From Tipula vernalis (taxonomy: Eukaryota > Arthropoda > Insecta > Diptera > Tipulidae), in the NCBI GenBank assembly GCA_958295665.1, contig OY282559.1, positions 268,126,057 to 268,190,056 of the forward strand: a stretch of 64,000 bases of DNA, in the 5' to 3' direction. Shown piece by piece: positions 47,082 through 58,901 of the stretch. Position 1 is the stretch's first letter; every line of letters starts with the position of its first letter. The position numbers were made by a program, and so were the translations under genes. Under the pieces are notes generated by a model that saw nothing but the letters and a program-made list of their open reading frames with translations, was not told where the DNA came from and made no database searches.

Positions 47082-48631
47082 TAGCGAAGAAAATTGCAAA
47101 TTCTCCTGTTTCATATACCGCTTTTTAAGATTTCTCGAGATTATTGGAGTTTAGCAAGGAAATGGGATGCGTTATTGTGCGAGACTTAATTAGTGATTCG
47201 GTGTTTCGAAACTGTCAGTTTATTCGATATTTTCAAAATTCGACGTTCGATGCTACTCGAGAACCTCAAAGCCTATTCGAAGAACATGATTTTGCGATAT
47301 TTACGAAATTATCCGATTTATTTGAGGGTTTCATTATTATTCAAAAAGTTGGTTTTTTAAACTTAGCCTTAACTTTTTGGAATGTTTTGGGAATTTTGCG
47401 AAATTTTCGTGGGTTTTCTAGATTTTTTCAGGCTTTCCGAAATTATTCGTTAATATCTAGATTTTTCGATATTATTGAAATTTCTCGAGATCAATCAAGA
47501 TAATATAGAGATTAATCGAATTTGTCTGGGGTAATCGAATTGTTCCGCGGTTTATTCTAGATTTCTTAAGTTAGACATTTCTTGGATATTTGAGATTTTT
47601 AAAGATCGCGTTATAAGGTTATTCGAAATTATTCAAGAATATAGAGATTATTTACATTTTAATAGCACGAAAAAGGATTATCTTTGTTTTTGCATACTTA
47701 CGGATAATTCGATATTTGAGAACTACTCAACTAAAGACTACTACTATTTTGAAAATTCGACATTTTTGAGATTATATCGAAATTTTTTATAGTTTTCAAA
47801 TTATAATTCACATTTGAAATGCTTTATCGAAATATTTAGGAATCGCCATAGAATTGAGTCGATTGCAAGAAATTTCATTTTGTTTGAGGCCATTGAACTA
47901 AATCACGTACTGTTTCGTACTCTCGAAATCAAACACTTTAATTTAATGCGAGGCTGGACAATAGGAAAAAAAAAGTTTTTAACTAAAGCTTTACTTCTTC
48001 TTAGGCACGAGACTTGTAGTTACGCCACTGCCTAATGTTAAATGCGAATAACAACTTTCCGTCGAACACCAATTAGTGAAACGACATTGAAACCCTACAC
48101 GTTCGTTAGCAAATACAACAAAGAACTTCCAGCGCAACAAAAAAAATTTATTAGGCAAAAAATGTCTGCCAGCACTTTAAACGGTGATTATCAAACTTTC
48201 AGCTCGACACCAATTTGCCATTTTTGACACAACCTATCTATTATTCGGAAAGATTATCATTTTATTCAAAAAGAAAAAATGTTTCTCACTACAAAACCGT
48301 AAACAAACAAATTATTTGAAAATAATCAAATAGCTTGATCACACCCTCATTAAGGCCCGTAATTTTAAACGAGGATAGTGATAAATCAGCGAATTTATCC
48401 CCTCTTTCGTATTTTTAAACGAAGATAAATCCACTGAATCAAACCTGGATTAAAATTGTATCCTCGGATTTATACCTCGATATCGATGGCTAAAACAGTG
48501 GATAGGGATATTTTCGAAAATTGAGAAATATAAAACGTCATTTACGATCTGTCAAATTACATATACCAAACCAAATATTTGTAGATAACGAATTGCAAAT
48601 GTAAATAAGTTTTTGAAAATTCAAGTTAAAA

Positions 48632-48859
48632 ATGGAAAATATATTTAATGGGTCATCGTCTTCGTCATCAGAATCTGGTGAATCAGATTACGAGATAATG
48701 TTGTCGATACGATCTAAACGTCCTAAGATATTTCGCGATAGAATAGACGTGGAGTTTTACAATAAGGAATAGTTTCGGCACCGATCCCAGTTTTCTAAAG
48801 AAGGGGTTCGTTATTTGACCAACACCCCCAGACAAGATCTGAAACCTTTGGGCGCATAG
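48632..48859 (+). pseudogene. Harbinger transposase N-terminal fragment
   Basis: From the ATG at 48632 the frame reads MENIFNGSSSSSSESGESDY, then SKRPKIFRDRIDVEFYN, a TAG at 48770-48772, and FRHRSQFSKEGVRYLTN. The acidic/serine start followed by RPKIFRDR-x-VEFYN-x-E-FRHRFRFSKE is typical of PIF/Harbinger transposases before the catalytic domain. The frame ends where an 82-bp hairpin begins at 48858. No DDE residues remain. Confidence 0.75.
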
Positions 48860-48939
48860 AAAGCAAGTGGTGCACGTAATATGCGATATCATAAGCGATA
48901 GCTTATGATATCGCATATTACGTGCACCACTCGCTTTCT
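48858..48939. repeat. 82-bp near-perfect hairpin (39-bp arms, 4-nt loop)
   Basis: Both arms contain AGTGGTGCACGTAATATGCG and continue GATATCATAAGC, separated by the centre GATA. Only one mismatch is apparent (AAGC-AAG versus CTCGCTT side). It interrupts the Harbinger N-terminal coding sequence. Confidence 0.95.
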
Positions 48940-49220
48940 ATTTCATTTATTTCTTGTACAGGAATGCCACAAATCACGATATTTGCTAACGACTAACTCC
49001 AACAGACTCAAACTAGCTAGTCGCGAATTCTATCGCGAATTACATAGGAACACTTTTAAGTTATCGTAATCTAAAATTTGAAACTCGATGAATATGAAAT
49101 TCAAGAAAAGACGGAAAGGGAGAAAGAATTATTTTATGTCGTTTTCGATTGAGCCGAAAAAACCATTCTGAAGGTGAAAAATTTGCTTTTTTTGCCTCTT
49201 TTACATAAATATATTTGAAG

Positions 49221-50620
49221 CAGTGGCGTAACTAGGAACCCGCAGCACCCGCAGCTGCGACGGGCCCGTTGAGGCACACGAGATTTATCGAGCGTTTGAA
49301 TATTAATTCAAAGTCAAGATTAGATTGATTGTAGTTCAGATTAAAGAAGCCCACTATTTCAAATTTACATAACGAATTTTTTAAGTTAAGGTTGTCTCTA
49401 ATTTTTACAGAAAGAAGAAATGATTCCTGTTGCAATAATTTCTTTTCGATTGCGGAAGGTGAAAAAGTTCCGACTAGAACCATATGACTCCATAGAAATA
49501 AAAATGCCTTTAGATTCTTACAGATATGTAGATTTAGAAGACAATTTGCTAAACTCGTTTGAAATCAAAGCTTTCGCCATCAGAGGATAACGATTTTTGT
49601 GTTTGGGTTAATTTATTTGTAAAATACGCTTTGTACTCCAAGTTTAACCCTTTTGCATTTCAAATTTAACCTTTTTTAAATCAAATTAAGCATTTAGCAA
49701 AACAAATTGAAACTTTTACAAATCAAGTTTTGATAAGAAAATATTGAATTTGATTTGTAAAAGGAAGCAATACTGCTAAGCAAATTGCGATGTACCATTT
49801 TTATGTTCATAAAAATCAAGAATAAATTGTTGAAACTTTCTTATTAGAAAAATATCTAACCGCGACTGAAAACAATTACATGTTTCCTTCATTAGGAGTG
49901 CTTTTGTCTTTAGAAAGGGATTAACAGATACTTGAGTCAAACCAGTCAGTCTCTATAGTCAATTAGCGTTGCAATTTTGCAATTAGTGTTGGTGTTCTTT
50001 TTTGGTTGTTTTTGGCGGAGTTCTCCCGATTTTGGAAATTTCCATCGCTTCCCGATTTCATACCTTTCATACCTTCTATTTTTTAAAATTTCTCGAGATT
50101 ATTGGAGTTTAGCATGAAAATGAAATGTTGATGTTCGAGCCTTAGTTGGTGATTCTTTGTTTCAAAACTGTCAGGTTATTCGAGATGTTTTGAGATTATT
50201 CGAGTGTGGTTCGATGTTACTCAGGAATAGAGTCTATTCTAAGAATATGTTTCTTCGATATTTAACAAATTTTCCGATTTGAGGGTTCCATTCTTATTGC
50301 ATGTCGTTTTGTCGAGCTTAGCCATAACTTGCTTAGTAGCATTAGTAACATTAAATCATATTTACATGAATTTTCGGAATATTTCGAAATTTTCGTGGAT
50401 TTTCTAAATTTTGACAGGCTTTCAGGCTTCTTCATTATCCCAATTTTTCTGTGATTGTTCTGCCTTATACTATATTCTATATTTTTTAAGTTTTCCGATA
50501 TTTCTAGTATTAATCGAGATTGTTAATGATTTTCAAATTTATTCGAATTATGTATGACAATGTTCTGCGATGAGCTCTGAAAATAATGCCTAATATCCCA
50601 GCAAGTAGTTATTAATTCGA
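49221..50620 (+). mobile_element. CAGTGGCG-ended repeat, copy 2
   Basis: It begins CAGTGGCGTAACTAGGAACC at 49221, followed by CGCAGCACCCGCAGC as in copy 1 at 42780. Matching blocks occur throughout, up to TCTCGAGATTATTGGAGTTT near 50092 and the ATTATTCGA-rich tail. No coding sequence is visible, so it is non-autonomous. The right end is not clear; similarity fades near 50600. It lies inside Harbinger 2 and is younger than that insertion. Confidence 0.55.
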
Positions 50621-50792
50621 AAATTGATTTTGAAAATCGCTGGTTTTAGCTTCGTTCAAAATGATGACACAAAAAAATCCACGGATCTATCTACGTTTAA
50701 AATTACCAAAAGTAAGCTCGGCTAAATCAGTGGATTTTCGAAAACTGTGGATTAATCCGTCGATGTATCCTTGTTTAAAAATACGAGCCTAA

Positions 50793-52819
50793 AAGCCGCT
50801 TTAAGTAACTGTCAATCTGAACTCTTCGGTTAATCGATATGATATTTGAATATTATTAATTAAAATTTGTGAAAAAATTAATTTCATGAAAGAATTTGAC
50901 CAAATTTTGAGCAAAGTGCTTTTCAATTTCACAGCAAGTGCTACTCCTCTTATTTTGTACTATACGTGTTGAGATGGAACTTCGAAAAAAGATGTAACTC
51001 AAAACAGACACTCAGGCATCTCGATGTTTGAATTTGGTGGTTTATTAATTCTGTAGTTTTGAGTGTCGTATTTTAAAAATTTACGAGTACATTAGGTATT
51101 TCTATATTTTATGTAATTTTTCGATATTTTGAAATTTATTTGGCACAGACTGTTTCATATCCGAGTATAGATATTATCAAAGCAACCTTGATTATACAAA
51201 GCCATAGTCTAAAAAACACAGCTTTTATAAAGGAATTAGAAACGCCGAAAAAACCAAACTTTTCATAGTAAAATACACAAAACATATAGGAAATCACTTT
51301 TTTTCCTAAGACAAATTTTTAAATGAAAACGTTACAAATTCTTAATTATGATTTCTGAAATACTTTCATAAATATTTGAATTTCAACATTCAACATTTCA
51401 ACATTTCAATTTCTTGTAATAATTGAATTATTTAAACCAAAATATAAAAAAAATTCATAACAACAGCATTTTGGTCAAATTAAAATAAAAGCTTACTACA
51501 ATTCGTTTGGTCATTAAGTCAATATACATTACATAGATGGCAGTGATGGCCGTAAAAACTTGGTAAAATCATACCAAAAATTACCACCTGAAGAAATTTC
51601 AAGTAAAAAAATTGTAGGAAAAGCAAAACAAATTCACAAAATAGTAAGTAGGAGTGATAATTTTGTGACTAAATAATTTTTTTTCGTGTTTTTCTGCAAA
51701 TATTTTAGACATCTTACGTACATTAGTGAAACTAAAGATAAATTTAGCAAGTATTATTTTAATTCATCAGAGCCAACTTTGATTTATTTTTCAAAATGGA
51801 AATTCGAAAAATATATTATAGGCATAGTTTAATTTTAATATTTCTGCAGTTAATATTTATTCAATAACAATATAGTCTTATTGAATGTTGTTGTTCAAAG
51901 TATGTAGAAAACATTTATATAAACGTTTTATAATATATTTGCTTTTTTCATTGAAAAACTTGAACCTAAAAAACAACATTTTTACTATGGATTCCTATGG
52001 AAATCAATGAAAAGTTATACCACTAAAAAAGCTTCTAAAAAAATACGTCATTTTGATTATGGCTCTATACTCTAGAAGGCTCTGATATTATTCGAGATTT
52101 TTTAGACTTTTCGATATTATTCAGATTGGATTGAATCGGTTAGAAGAGATACTCTAATATTTTGAGATTTTTCAACATTATAAAGATTATATGAAATTTT
52201 TGTATTATTTTTTCGAGAAAGTTGCTTTTTTGTTTTTCGATCAGCTTTCAAGTTTTCGAGTTAGGTTTAGATATTCGAATTTAGCTTAGAGTTTAATTTT
52301 TCGTTTAAGGGCATGGAAAAATAATCGGTTTCCGAACAAAACGAAAAACGATTAATTATTGTTTTAGGCCTGTTAATCGAATAATCATTTACGTTATACA
52401 GGATAACGCATTTTAAAAGAACCACTCATACGACTCCCAGGGGAAGGTCTAAATCAAAAAAAGGGTATATACAAAACTTGTACAATTTTTAGGGAAAATC
52501 GAATGACTTTGAGGCCAAATTTCTAGGTTATTTCAAGTCAAGTGGTTTTTTTAAATGAAATCAGCCATGCAGCATCATGATAGGGATCAAAGATAATTTC
52601 AAGGTCAAGATATTTAAATAATATTTTCAAAAAAAAAATGATTTTACTCAGATTCATATTATAAAAGCTTTTCCAAAAGCCATTAGATAAATAATAGAAT
52701 TTTAATGAAACTTTTCCTTTTAATCAAAAAAATTGCAGTTGTTTTTGAGGTTTGAACCACAACAAATTTTTTAGCGGTATTCTTCTGCAAGCATTTGTCA
52801 TTAATTCGTTGTAAAAAAG
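50793..52819. other. AT-rich stretch with no recognised gene
   Basis: Degenerate ATTATTCGAGATTTT-type motifs recur near 52085-52220, like the tails of the CAGTGGCG repeats. No coding motif or element end was found. Confidence 0.45.
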
Positions 52820-53490
52820 CCGGAGTATACACACGAAGTGAAATAGTAGATATTTTATTGATCTTAGGAGAGTGTAGAAGGAATTATCGCGCAGAAGAAT
52901 GATTATATCGAATTTGTTTTCCGAACAGTGTTCATCACCCAAGACATGTAGTGATTGCCAGAATCGATCAGTCTGAGAGGCTGGCTGTTGAGCAGAACGA
53001 TCCACGAATTCTGGTAGTGCTCGCTATGGTCAATTATTCCAAGGGAAACAGCAAGGAAAATTGTAAGACTTCTTCAGTTTCATTCTTATCACATAATTCT
53101 GAATTTTGCCAATAGGCACGGGAAACATTCCATAACACAGGTCAACTAAATCGACACAACTAACATTACCATATCGGTCTCCAAACAATCCTTATTGGGT
53201 TCGAGCAGTCGATCACTAAAATCGTTACAGCCTCGTAACACGCTGTGGTATCATTAATGGGTTTCTCATTCGGCCTTATCTTTTTTATGCTACTGTTAAC
53301 TCAGAAAGACACCTTAATTTTTTGGCAAATGCATTACCGGATCTTCTAGTTGATATCGATTTACAAACAAGAGCACGTATGTGGTTTCAGCATGATCGGC
53401 GCCTACTCATAGAAGTTTAGCGGTTCAACAATTTTTAAATCAAAGATACCCTAGTCAGTGGATACCGATGAGTTACTTATGGCCGAAATC
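52820..53490 (+). pseudogene. IS630/mariner-type transposase relic with DUF4817-like N-terminus
   Basis: The frame reads VYTRSEIVDILLILGECRRN and then HHPRHVVIARI-type sequence, matching the insect DUF4817-type N-terminal HTH (EYVDILLIYGECRRNAR...LYRQRFPNR). After many frame changes and losses, LPDLLVDIDLQTRARMWFQH D follows near 53340-53385, the conserved RMWFQHDGAPAH region around the second catalytic Asp. A QRYPSQWI-like end follows. TDEATF and the inverted repeats were not found. Confidence 0.72.
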
Positions 53491-54613
53491 CCTCAGAAGA
53501 GATGGAAACCAAAGGCTATTTGGAGTTGATTCGGTTTTGGTTCAAATTTAAATTAAGTTTTTGGTTCTGGTTTTAGTTTTCAAAATTTTCAAGTTATGGT
53601 TTTGGTTCGGAAAATACGTATAAATTCAATATCTTCTACGAAATCAGTTTAAAATGCTAAATTTTGGTCGAATTTACTGATTCTATAAATTTCGTCCCGC
53701 CGAGGGTCATTCGGAGAGCTGGGGCACATTGTGACCACGATATGGGCCAGCAATGGCCTGTATAACCGTTTATTATTACTGTGTATTTTAGATGTAATCA
53801 ATTATATGAAAATAAAAAGTAAAAATATTATTAAGCTTTAATTTATTGCAACCATTTAATTTGTATTTCAATTTATTAGAATGGACTCATGTAACTTATC
53901 TCTCTTTTCAGAGAGAGTAAAAGATGAAGAGCAAGTCGAGTCAGATTCTGATTTTGAAAAATTATTAAACGACCAGGATCAGGCTAAGCGACGTCGCTTA
54001 TTGTGAATTCAGCGACGAAAATTTGCTAGCTCGTGATCACGAATTATTGAAATTTCGTCAACTTTTTTACCCCTTCCAATTTTTTTTTGTCTTTTTTTTA
54101 TGGTTGCTCTATAATTTTTTTTTTGGAGGGGGTAAAAAAGTTGACGAAATTTAAATAATTCGTGATCACGAGCTAGCAAATTTTCCTCGCTGAATTCACC
54201 ATTAGACACCAATGTAAATGAGCCAGCAAAATCTCTTTCACCGTTAGCCCAGTTCCAATTGGCATTCCAACCTTGGATTTCCCAGTTAAGTTAATACATT
54301 TTGATTTTGTAATTTTTTATTTATTACAATATATTACATTATGAATTTTCGCAAAGTTTTTTTTTTTTTTATTTCAAACTTTGAATTAACCTTTAATTAT
54401 ATTTGGTGTTGGAGTCGGAGCTGGAGACGGAGTTGGCAATAAATCTATTAATTTTCGGAGTCGGAGCTGGAGTTGGAGCTGAATATTTTATCTCTGACTC
54501 CACAGCCCTGACTTTTGGTTTTAGATTTCAGTCCACAAGTTATGCTGATGTTGTGTCTTTGATATTGTTTCTTCTATATGCGTTTATCTCTTGTAGTATA
54601 TACTATGGAACTT
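53491..54613. other. Intervening stretch: GGTTTTGG-rich and GGAGTCGGAGCTGG-rich repeats, small open frame
   Basis: 53515-53620 is rich in TTTTGGTTC units and 54400-54480 in GGAGTCGGAGCTGGAG units; both look like degenerate tandem repeats. A short plus-strand frame from the ATG at 53881 (MDSCNLSLFSERVKDEEQ) runs to 54005 and is cut by the hairpin at 54003. After the hairpin, LDTNVNEPAKSLSPLAQFQL may be its continuation. I do not recognise the protein, though acidic starts like this occur in hAT elements. Confidence 0.4.
54003..54199. repeat. 197-bp hairpin (75-bp arms)
   Basis: The left arm 54003-54077 begins GTGAATTCAGCGACGAAAAT and the right arm 54125-54199 is its inverse complement with about three differences, through TTTGCTAGCTCGTGATCACG and GTCAACTTTTTTACCCC. 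A T/A-rich 47-base centre separates them. It is probably a small palindromic mobile element inserted in the reading frame that starts at 53881. Confidence 0.93.
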
Positions 54614-54993
54614 CAGTGAAACCTCTGTATATTGGACACTTAAGGGACTGAAGAAACTGTCCAATTTATAGAGGTGTCCAATATACGGAAAAATTAGTCT
54701 CTTCCTTTGATAAATAAAACAAATATATATGTACTACATATGTTTCTAAATTTTTCTTTTATTCCAGTATTTTATGTAGTAAATTAAAGCATTTAAATTC
54801 AAATATGTAAATTACATAATTAAAGTATTCACATTAAATCTTTGTACATATGTATATATGTATTTAAATTGTGTTTCCTAATTTTCTTTAAAAAACTGTA
54901 GAATGGAAGTTTGCTTCGTTGGTTTTGATAGAATAAATTGGTTCACTTTATTTTCTATAGACGTTATATTAATAAAAATTGTAGAAAGTTTAT

Positions 54994-56294
54994 TTAAAAA
55001 AAAAATTTTTTAGTGTCGATATTTAGTGCCTTTTTTAGTGCCCCGATATTATCATCGGAATCAATCTGGCCACATTCTTCATCCATTAGTGCGTTTAAAA
55101 TGGCTTCATCATTTGCCTCACAACAAACAGCTACGGAATCGTCTGCTGATACATATTCGGCAAATTTCTCCACACTTAACGATCCTAATGCCTCATCGAC
55201 GTTTACGACTAATTCCACGTCACAGGTTTCGATGGGAGTTTGAAGTGAAAATCCTGCTTTTACAAAGCACCGTTGAATGCATTGGGAAGTCACAGAATTC
55301 CAAGCGTTATCAATCCGTGAGACTGCATCAAGAACGTTAATGGTTTTTGATATATCCGAAGCACTGGAATTGCTGGTCTGAATGTGTTCTAATGTAGCAA
55401 CAACGTTTTCAAGAACGTTATTTCTATAAAAACTTTTGAAGTTTTTAATTATTCCTTGGTCAAGGGGCTGAATTCTTGCGAACTTCAAACCCTTTACATT
55501 CACATGAGCCGGGCAATTATCTATTGTAAGTAAAATACGCCTATTTGCTTTCCCCATTTGGTTCTCTACGCTCCGGACCCATTCTTCGAAAATTGTCGCC
55601 GTCATCCACGCCGTTTTATTCGAACGCCACACAACAGGAAGGTCCACAATCTTTTAATTTTTAAAAGCTCAATGGCACTTGCACATAGAAGAACGGTTAA
55701 CCGTTCCTTCGATATTTTACCAGTATTACATTTTTCATTTTTGAGCACTAAACTTTTACCAGGTAGAAGTTTAAAAAACAGCCCCAGCTCGTCCGCATTA
55801 AACCAATCTTTTTGGTCAAAACCCTCAACTAAAGTTGCAAATCTTTTCTTGAATTGTTCCACGTAGTCGTCTTTAATTTCATTAGCCTCATCACACAGCG
55901 CTTTAAATTGTATTCCGAACCGAACCCGAAACTATTCCAACCATCCGTTTGATGCTTGGAAATCTGTGACCCCTAATTTAACCGCAATATTTTTGGCACG
56001 TTCTTGAAGTATTGGCTCTGAAATTCGTGCATTAACGGCTCGCATTTGTTTAAACCACTCAAAGCATGTTAAGTTGATCTGGTCAAAATTGGTTTTAGTC
56101 CGTTTTCGTTGCATATGCTCGTTTTCATTTAAAAACCTATCCAAGTACTCACATTTTCATTTTAGAATATTGCCAACCGTAGATTTTGAAATTTCGAATT
56201 TTTGCGCCGTAAGGCGCAAACTACTGGTTTTGGCAAAATTGATAACGTCAATTTTTTGTTTCAACGTTAACTCTGTGTAGTTTTTTTTATTCAT
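54994..56294 (-). pseudogene. pogo/Tigger transposase (DDE_1 with CENP-B-like HTH)
   Basis: The ATG at 56294 starts MNKKNYTELTLKQKIDVINF, with the HTH continuing RLTAQKFEISKSTVGNIL. A stop and frame change near 56165 lead to LDRFLNENEHMQRKRTKTNF and a second CENP-B-like HTH (FEWFKQMRAVNARISEPILQ). The catalytic core shows WFNADELGLFFKLLPG (first Asp), RRILLTIDNCPAHVNVKGL (second Asp) and DAVSRIDNAWNSVTSQCI (third Asp region). Frame changes occur near 55925 and 55640. The C-terminus is acidic and ends at 54994. The protein binds element ends and cuts at TA. Confidence 0.9.
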
Positions 56295-56823
56295 ATTATC
56301 TAAAAAAAAATCGTTTGTTTTATGTGTGTATGTACGTTATCATAAAAATGTATCCTTACCGTCCAAATTAAGAAGAATAAAATAAAAATTGTATTTAATT
56401 GCACTATAGGACCAGAAAACAACGATTTTTCGCTCTGTCTTATTAACAAAATTAACTACCATACATAGTGTATGTATAGAGTTTTTAAATTCGAACTGAC
56501 AAATTCAAAATCCGTTGCAAAAAATCAGTGATTTACAACGTAAGAACATACATATGTATGTCAGTGCGCATTTTACTGTCGACTATCATATAAAGATTGA
56601 CCTCACCGGGTTTTATTGTTGTGTTAAATGAAAAACAAACGAGTAGTGAGAAACTATAATGAATACTACTACACTCACCTACTCAAGTCTCTTAATTATT
56701 GAATTTTATATTAATCGAGAGGAAATTCTTAAAAATGAGCGGATAAAACACAAAATACATTTTGTTTGTACTTTTTACAAAAACCCCAGCATTAAATTTT
56801 TTCAAATATTTAGAGGTTGTCTA

Positions 56824-58814
56824 CGCGTACACAGAGGGTAGATCTGTGGACACTGCTCTGCACGCTTTGGTGTCTACGATTGAGAAATCGATTAATTCGA
56901 AGGAATTCTGTTTGGTGGCCTTCCTGGATATAGAAGGCGCCTTTAGTAATGTGAAAGCGGAAGCAATCAAGGAGGGATTATCATTTTTGGAGGTGGACGT
57001 TCCTCTGATAGGGTCAATCAATTATATGCTGGGAAGCAGGATTGTTAGCTCGAAGTTGGGGACTCCACCTTCAAGAGGCGAGTAACTAGGGGAACTCCGC
57101 AGGGGGGGGGGGGGTTCTGTCCCCTCTTCTCTGGAACATAGTGGTAAACGGGTTACTACTTGAATTGGAGAGAGAGGGTATTGAAGTTATTGCGTACGCA
57201 GATGACGTAGCTTTAGCTGCTACCGGGAAATTCCTGGGCACGATTGTAGACGTAATGCAGAATGCGCTTACCATCGTTACGAAATGGGCTGGCAAATGTG
57301 GACTTGGTATTAACCCGTCCAAGACAGAGCTGGTACTCTTTACTAAGAAATACAAAATCCCGGTAGTTGTCCCTCCTACCATAAATGGCACGAGACTTGC
57401 TTTTACTGATAGAGCTAGATATCTGGGCATTATCTTGGACAGTAAGCTTAGTTGGAAGCCCAACATGTTGGAGAGAATAAACAAAGCTACTATTGCTTTG
57501 TACTCCTATAGGAACGCCATTGGTCATAGATGGGGTCTGAAGCCGGAGCTGGTACACTGGCTCTACACCGCCGTAGTGAGACCTGTACTCATGTATGGGG
57601 TGGGTGTTTGGTGGCCAGCTCTGGGCAAGGTAACTTACAAAAGTAAGATTGAGAGAGTGCAAAGAACGGCCTGTATGCTAGTTAGCGGGGCATTGAGGTC
57701 GACACCGACAAGTGCCTTAGAGGTTATGTTGCACCTTCTTCCGGTCGACATCTTTGGCAAACAGATGGCGGCAAATACGGCTGTACGACTTGCAGCTGTC
57801 TCTCAGTGGAGGTGTCTTAGTATAGGACACTCTACTATCGTCAGATCGTTGAAGGATGAGCTGGCGAATCTTGACTACATTAAACCTACTCTACGCTTCG
57901 AGAAGCGATTTCGGACCTCCTTCCCTTCAAGGGAATCCTGGAGGGATAGACCGTCATCGGAAACTGAAGCGTTGCAATTCTTCACAGATGGCTCCAAGCT
58001 AGACGGCAAAGTAGGAGCTGGAGTATTCTGTGACAAATTAAATGTAAATATTTCTATTCATCTCCCTGATTACTGCAGCGTGTACCAAGCTGAAGTCGTA
58101 GCGATTGAGGAGGTCATGACGTGGTTGAAGCATAATGTGTTATCCTCAGACGATATCACAATCTATGTGGACAGTCAAGCGGCGATCCGGTCGTTAGAAT
58201 CGGTGTCTTTGGCGTCACGGGTGGCGTTGAGTTGTCACTCATCCCTAAATGAAATGTGTGAGCATTTTAACATCCAGGTAGTCTGGGTCCCAGGTCACTC
58301 GGGCGTCATGGGGAACTGCAGGGCAGATGAACTTGCTAGGCATGGTACGACTCTCCAGCTGCAACCGGAAAGGGCAAGTCTGGGTAGGCCTATCACAGCG
58401 CTGAGGCAAGCACTTGGGAAGCAGGCGCTATCCTCAGCGGGGGAAAGGTGGTCTTACACCCTAACCTGTAGAGTTGCAAGACAAGTTTGGCCAAAGCTGG
58501 ACTTGGGGCGCACTAGGGCATTAATATCCTTACGCAGACGTGAATTAAAAACGGTCGTAGGAATACTCACGGGACACTGCCTTTTTGGAGAACATGCAAG
58601 AAGGCTGGGTCTGGAGGCTAATGACTTCTGCAGAAGCTGCTTGGACGAAGAGGAGGAAGAGACGTTGGTCCACTTCCTTTGCTCGTGTCCAGCATTGGCT
58701 CTCAGAAGGCACAAACACTTAGGTAAGTTCAGGATGGACTGCCTCTCGGATCTCGAAAACATTAAAGTGCGGGACGTCTTACGCTACATAAGTAGCTCGA
58801 AATGGTTCCAATAG
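56824..58814 (+). pseudogene. LOA/I-type LINE ORF2: RT and RNase H (two RT-region lesions)
   Basis: The RT begins at YTEGRSVDTALHALVSTIEK, continues CLVAFLDIEGAFSNV, and goes out of frame near 57060-57085. A run of 14 G at 57101-57114 spans the QGG-VLSPL motif and is expanded. From 57123 the frame is open to 58814: VIAYADDVALAATG (catalytic YADD intact), a thumb with YLGIILDSKLSWKPNM, then RNase H with FFTDGSKLDGKVGAGV, YQAEVVAIEEV, IYVDSQAAI and WVPGHSGVMGNCRADELARH, all catalytic residues present. A C-terminal CCHC-like CRSCLDEEEEETLVHFLCSC follows. RNase H places it in the I/LOA group. Confidence 0.93.
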
Positions 58815-58901
58815 GGGTAAAAGGGGATACATCCTGTGGTATCACAATGGACCGTCACCGGTCTAAGTGTGCGTAAGCAGCCACTCCAACCTAACCTAAC
58901 C
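56824..58901 (+). mobile_element. 5'-truncated LOA-type LINE with 13-bp target duplication and CCTAA tail
   Basis: The direct repeat TAGAGGTTGTCTA lies at 56811-56823 and 58902-58914, directly bordering the element. The 3' end is a CAACCTAACCTAACC array instead of poly(A), as seen in some LOA/I-type LINEs. The element is truncated inside the RT. Its GC content is higher than the surroundings, and its coding region is well preserved, indicating a recent insertion. Confidence 0.93.

Larger units (their letters stand above)
42780..48030. mobile_element. CAGTGGCG-ended repeat, copy 1, interrupted by a BEL remnant
   Basis: It begins CAGTGGCAAAACTAGGTACC at 42780 and may end at 48030 with the inverse TAGTTACGCCACTG (48017-48030). 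The left part (42780-43120) matches copy 2 at 49221 in the CACCCGCAGC, TTCCTGTTGC and ATTTAGAAGA blocks. The right part (47090-47500) matches copy 2 near 50090 (TTTCTCGAGATTATTGGAGT). The BEL remnant lies between these halves. Flanking 8-mers do not match, so a target duplication is not shown. The ends recall hAT-type non-autonomous elements. Confidence 0.5.
48354..50789 (+). mobile_element. PIF/Harbinger transposon 2 with TAA target duplication
   Basis: The ends GGCCCGTAATTTTAAACGAG (48354) and the inverse of TTTAAAAATACGAGCC (ends 50789) form inverted repeats, flanked by TAA on both sides (48351-48353 and 50790-50792). The TWA-type 3-bp duplication is diagnostic of PIF/Harbinger. Subterminal repeats such as AAATCCACTGAATC and AATCAGTGGATT occur at both ends. 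The 5' end encodes the transposase N-terminus; most of the interior is replaced by a CAGTGGCG repeat. It is unrelated in its termini to the Harbinger at 15131. Confidence 0.85.

Noticed and set aside
57213..57662. Minus-strand 149-residue frame opposite the LOA-type RT
   Set aside because: It is an antisense shadow of the conserved RT frame on the plus strand.
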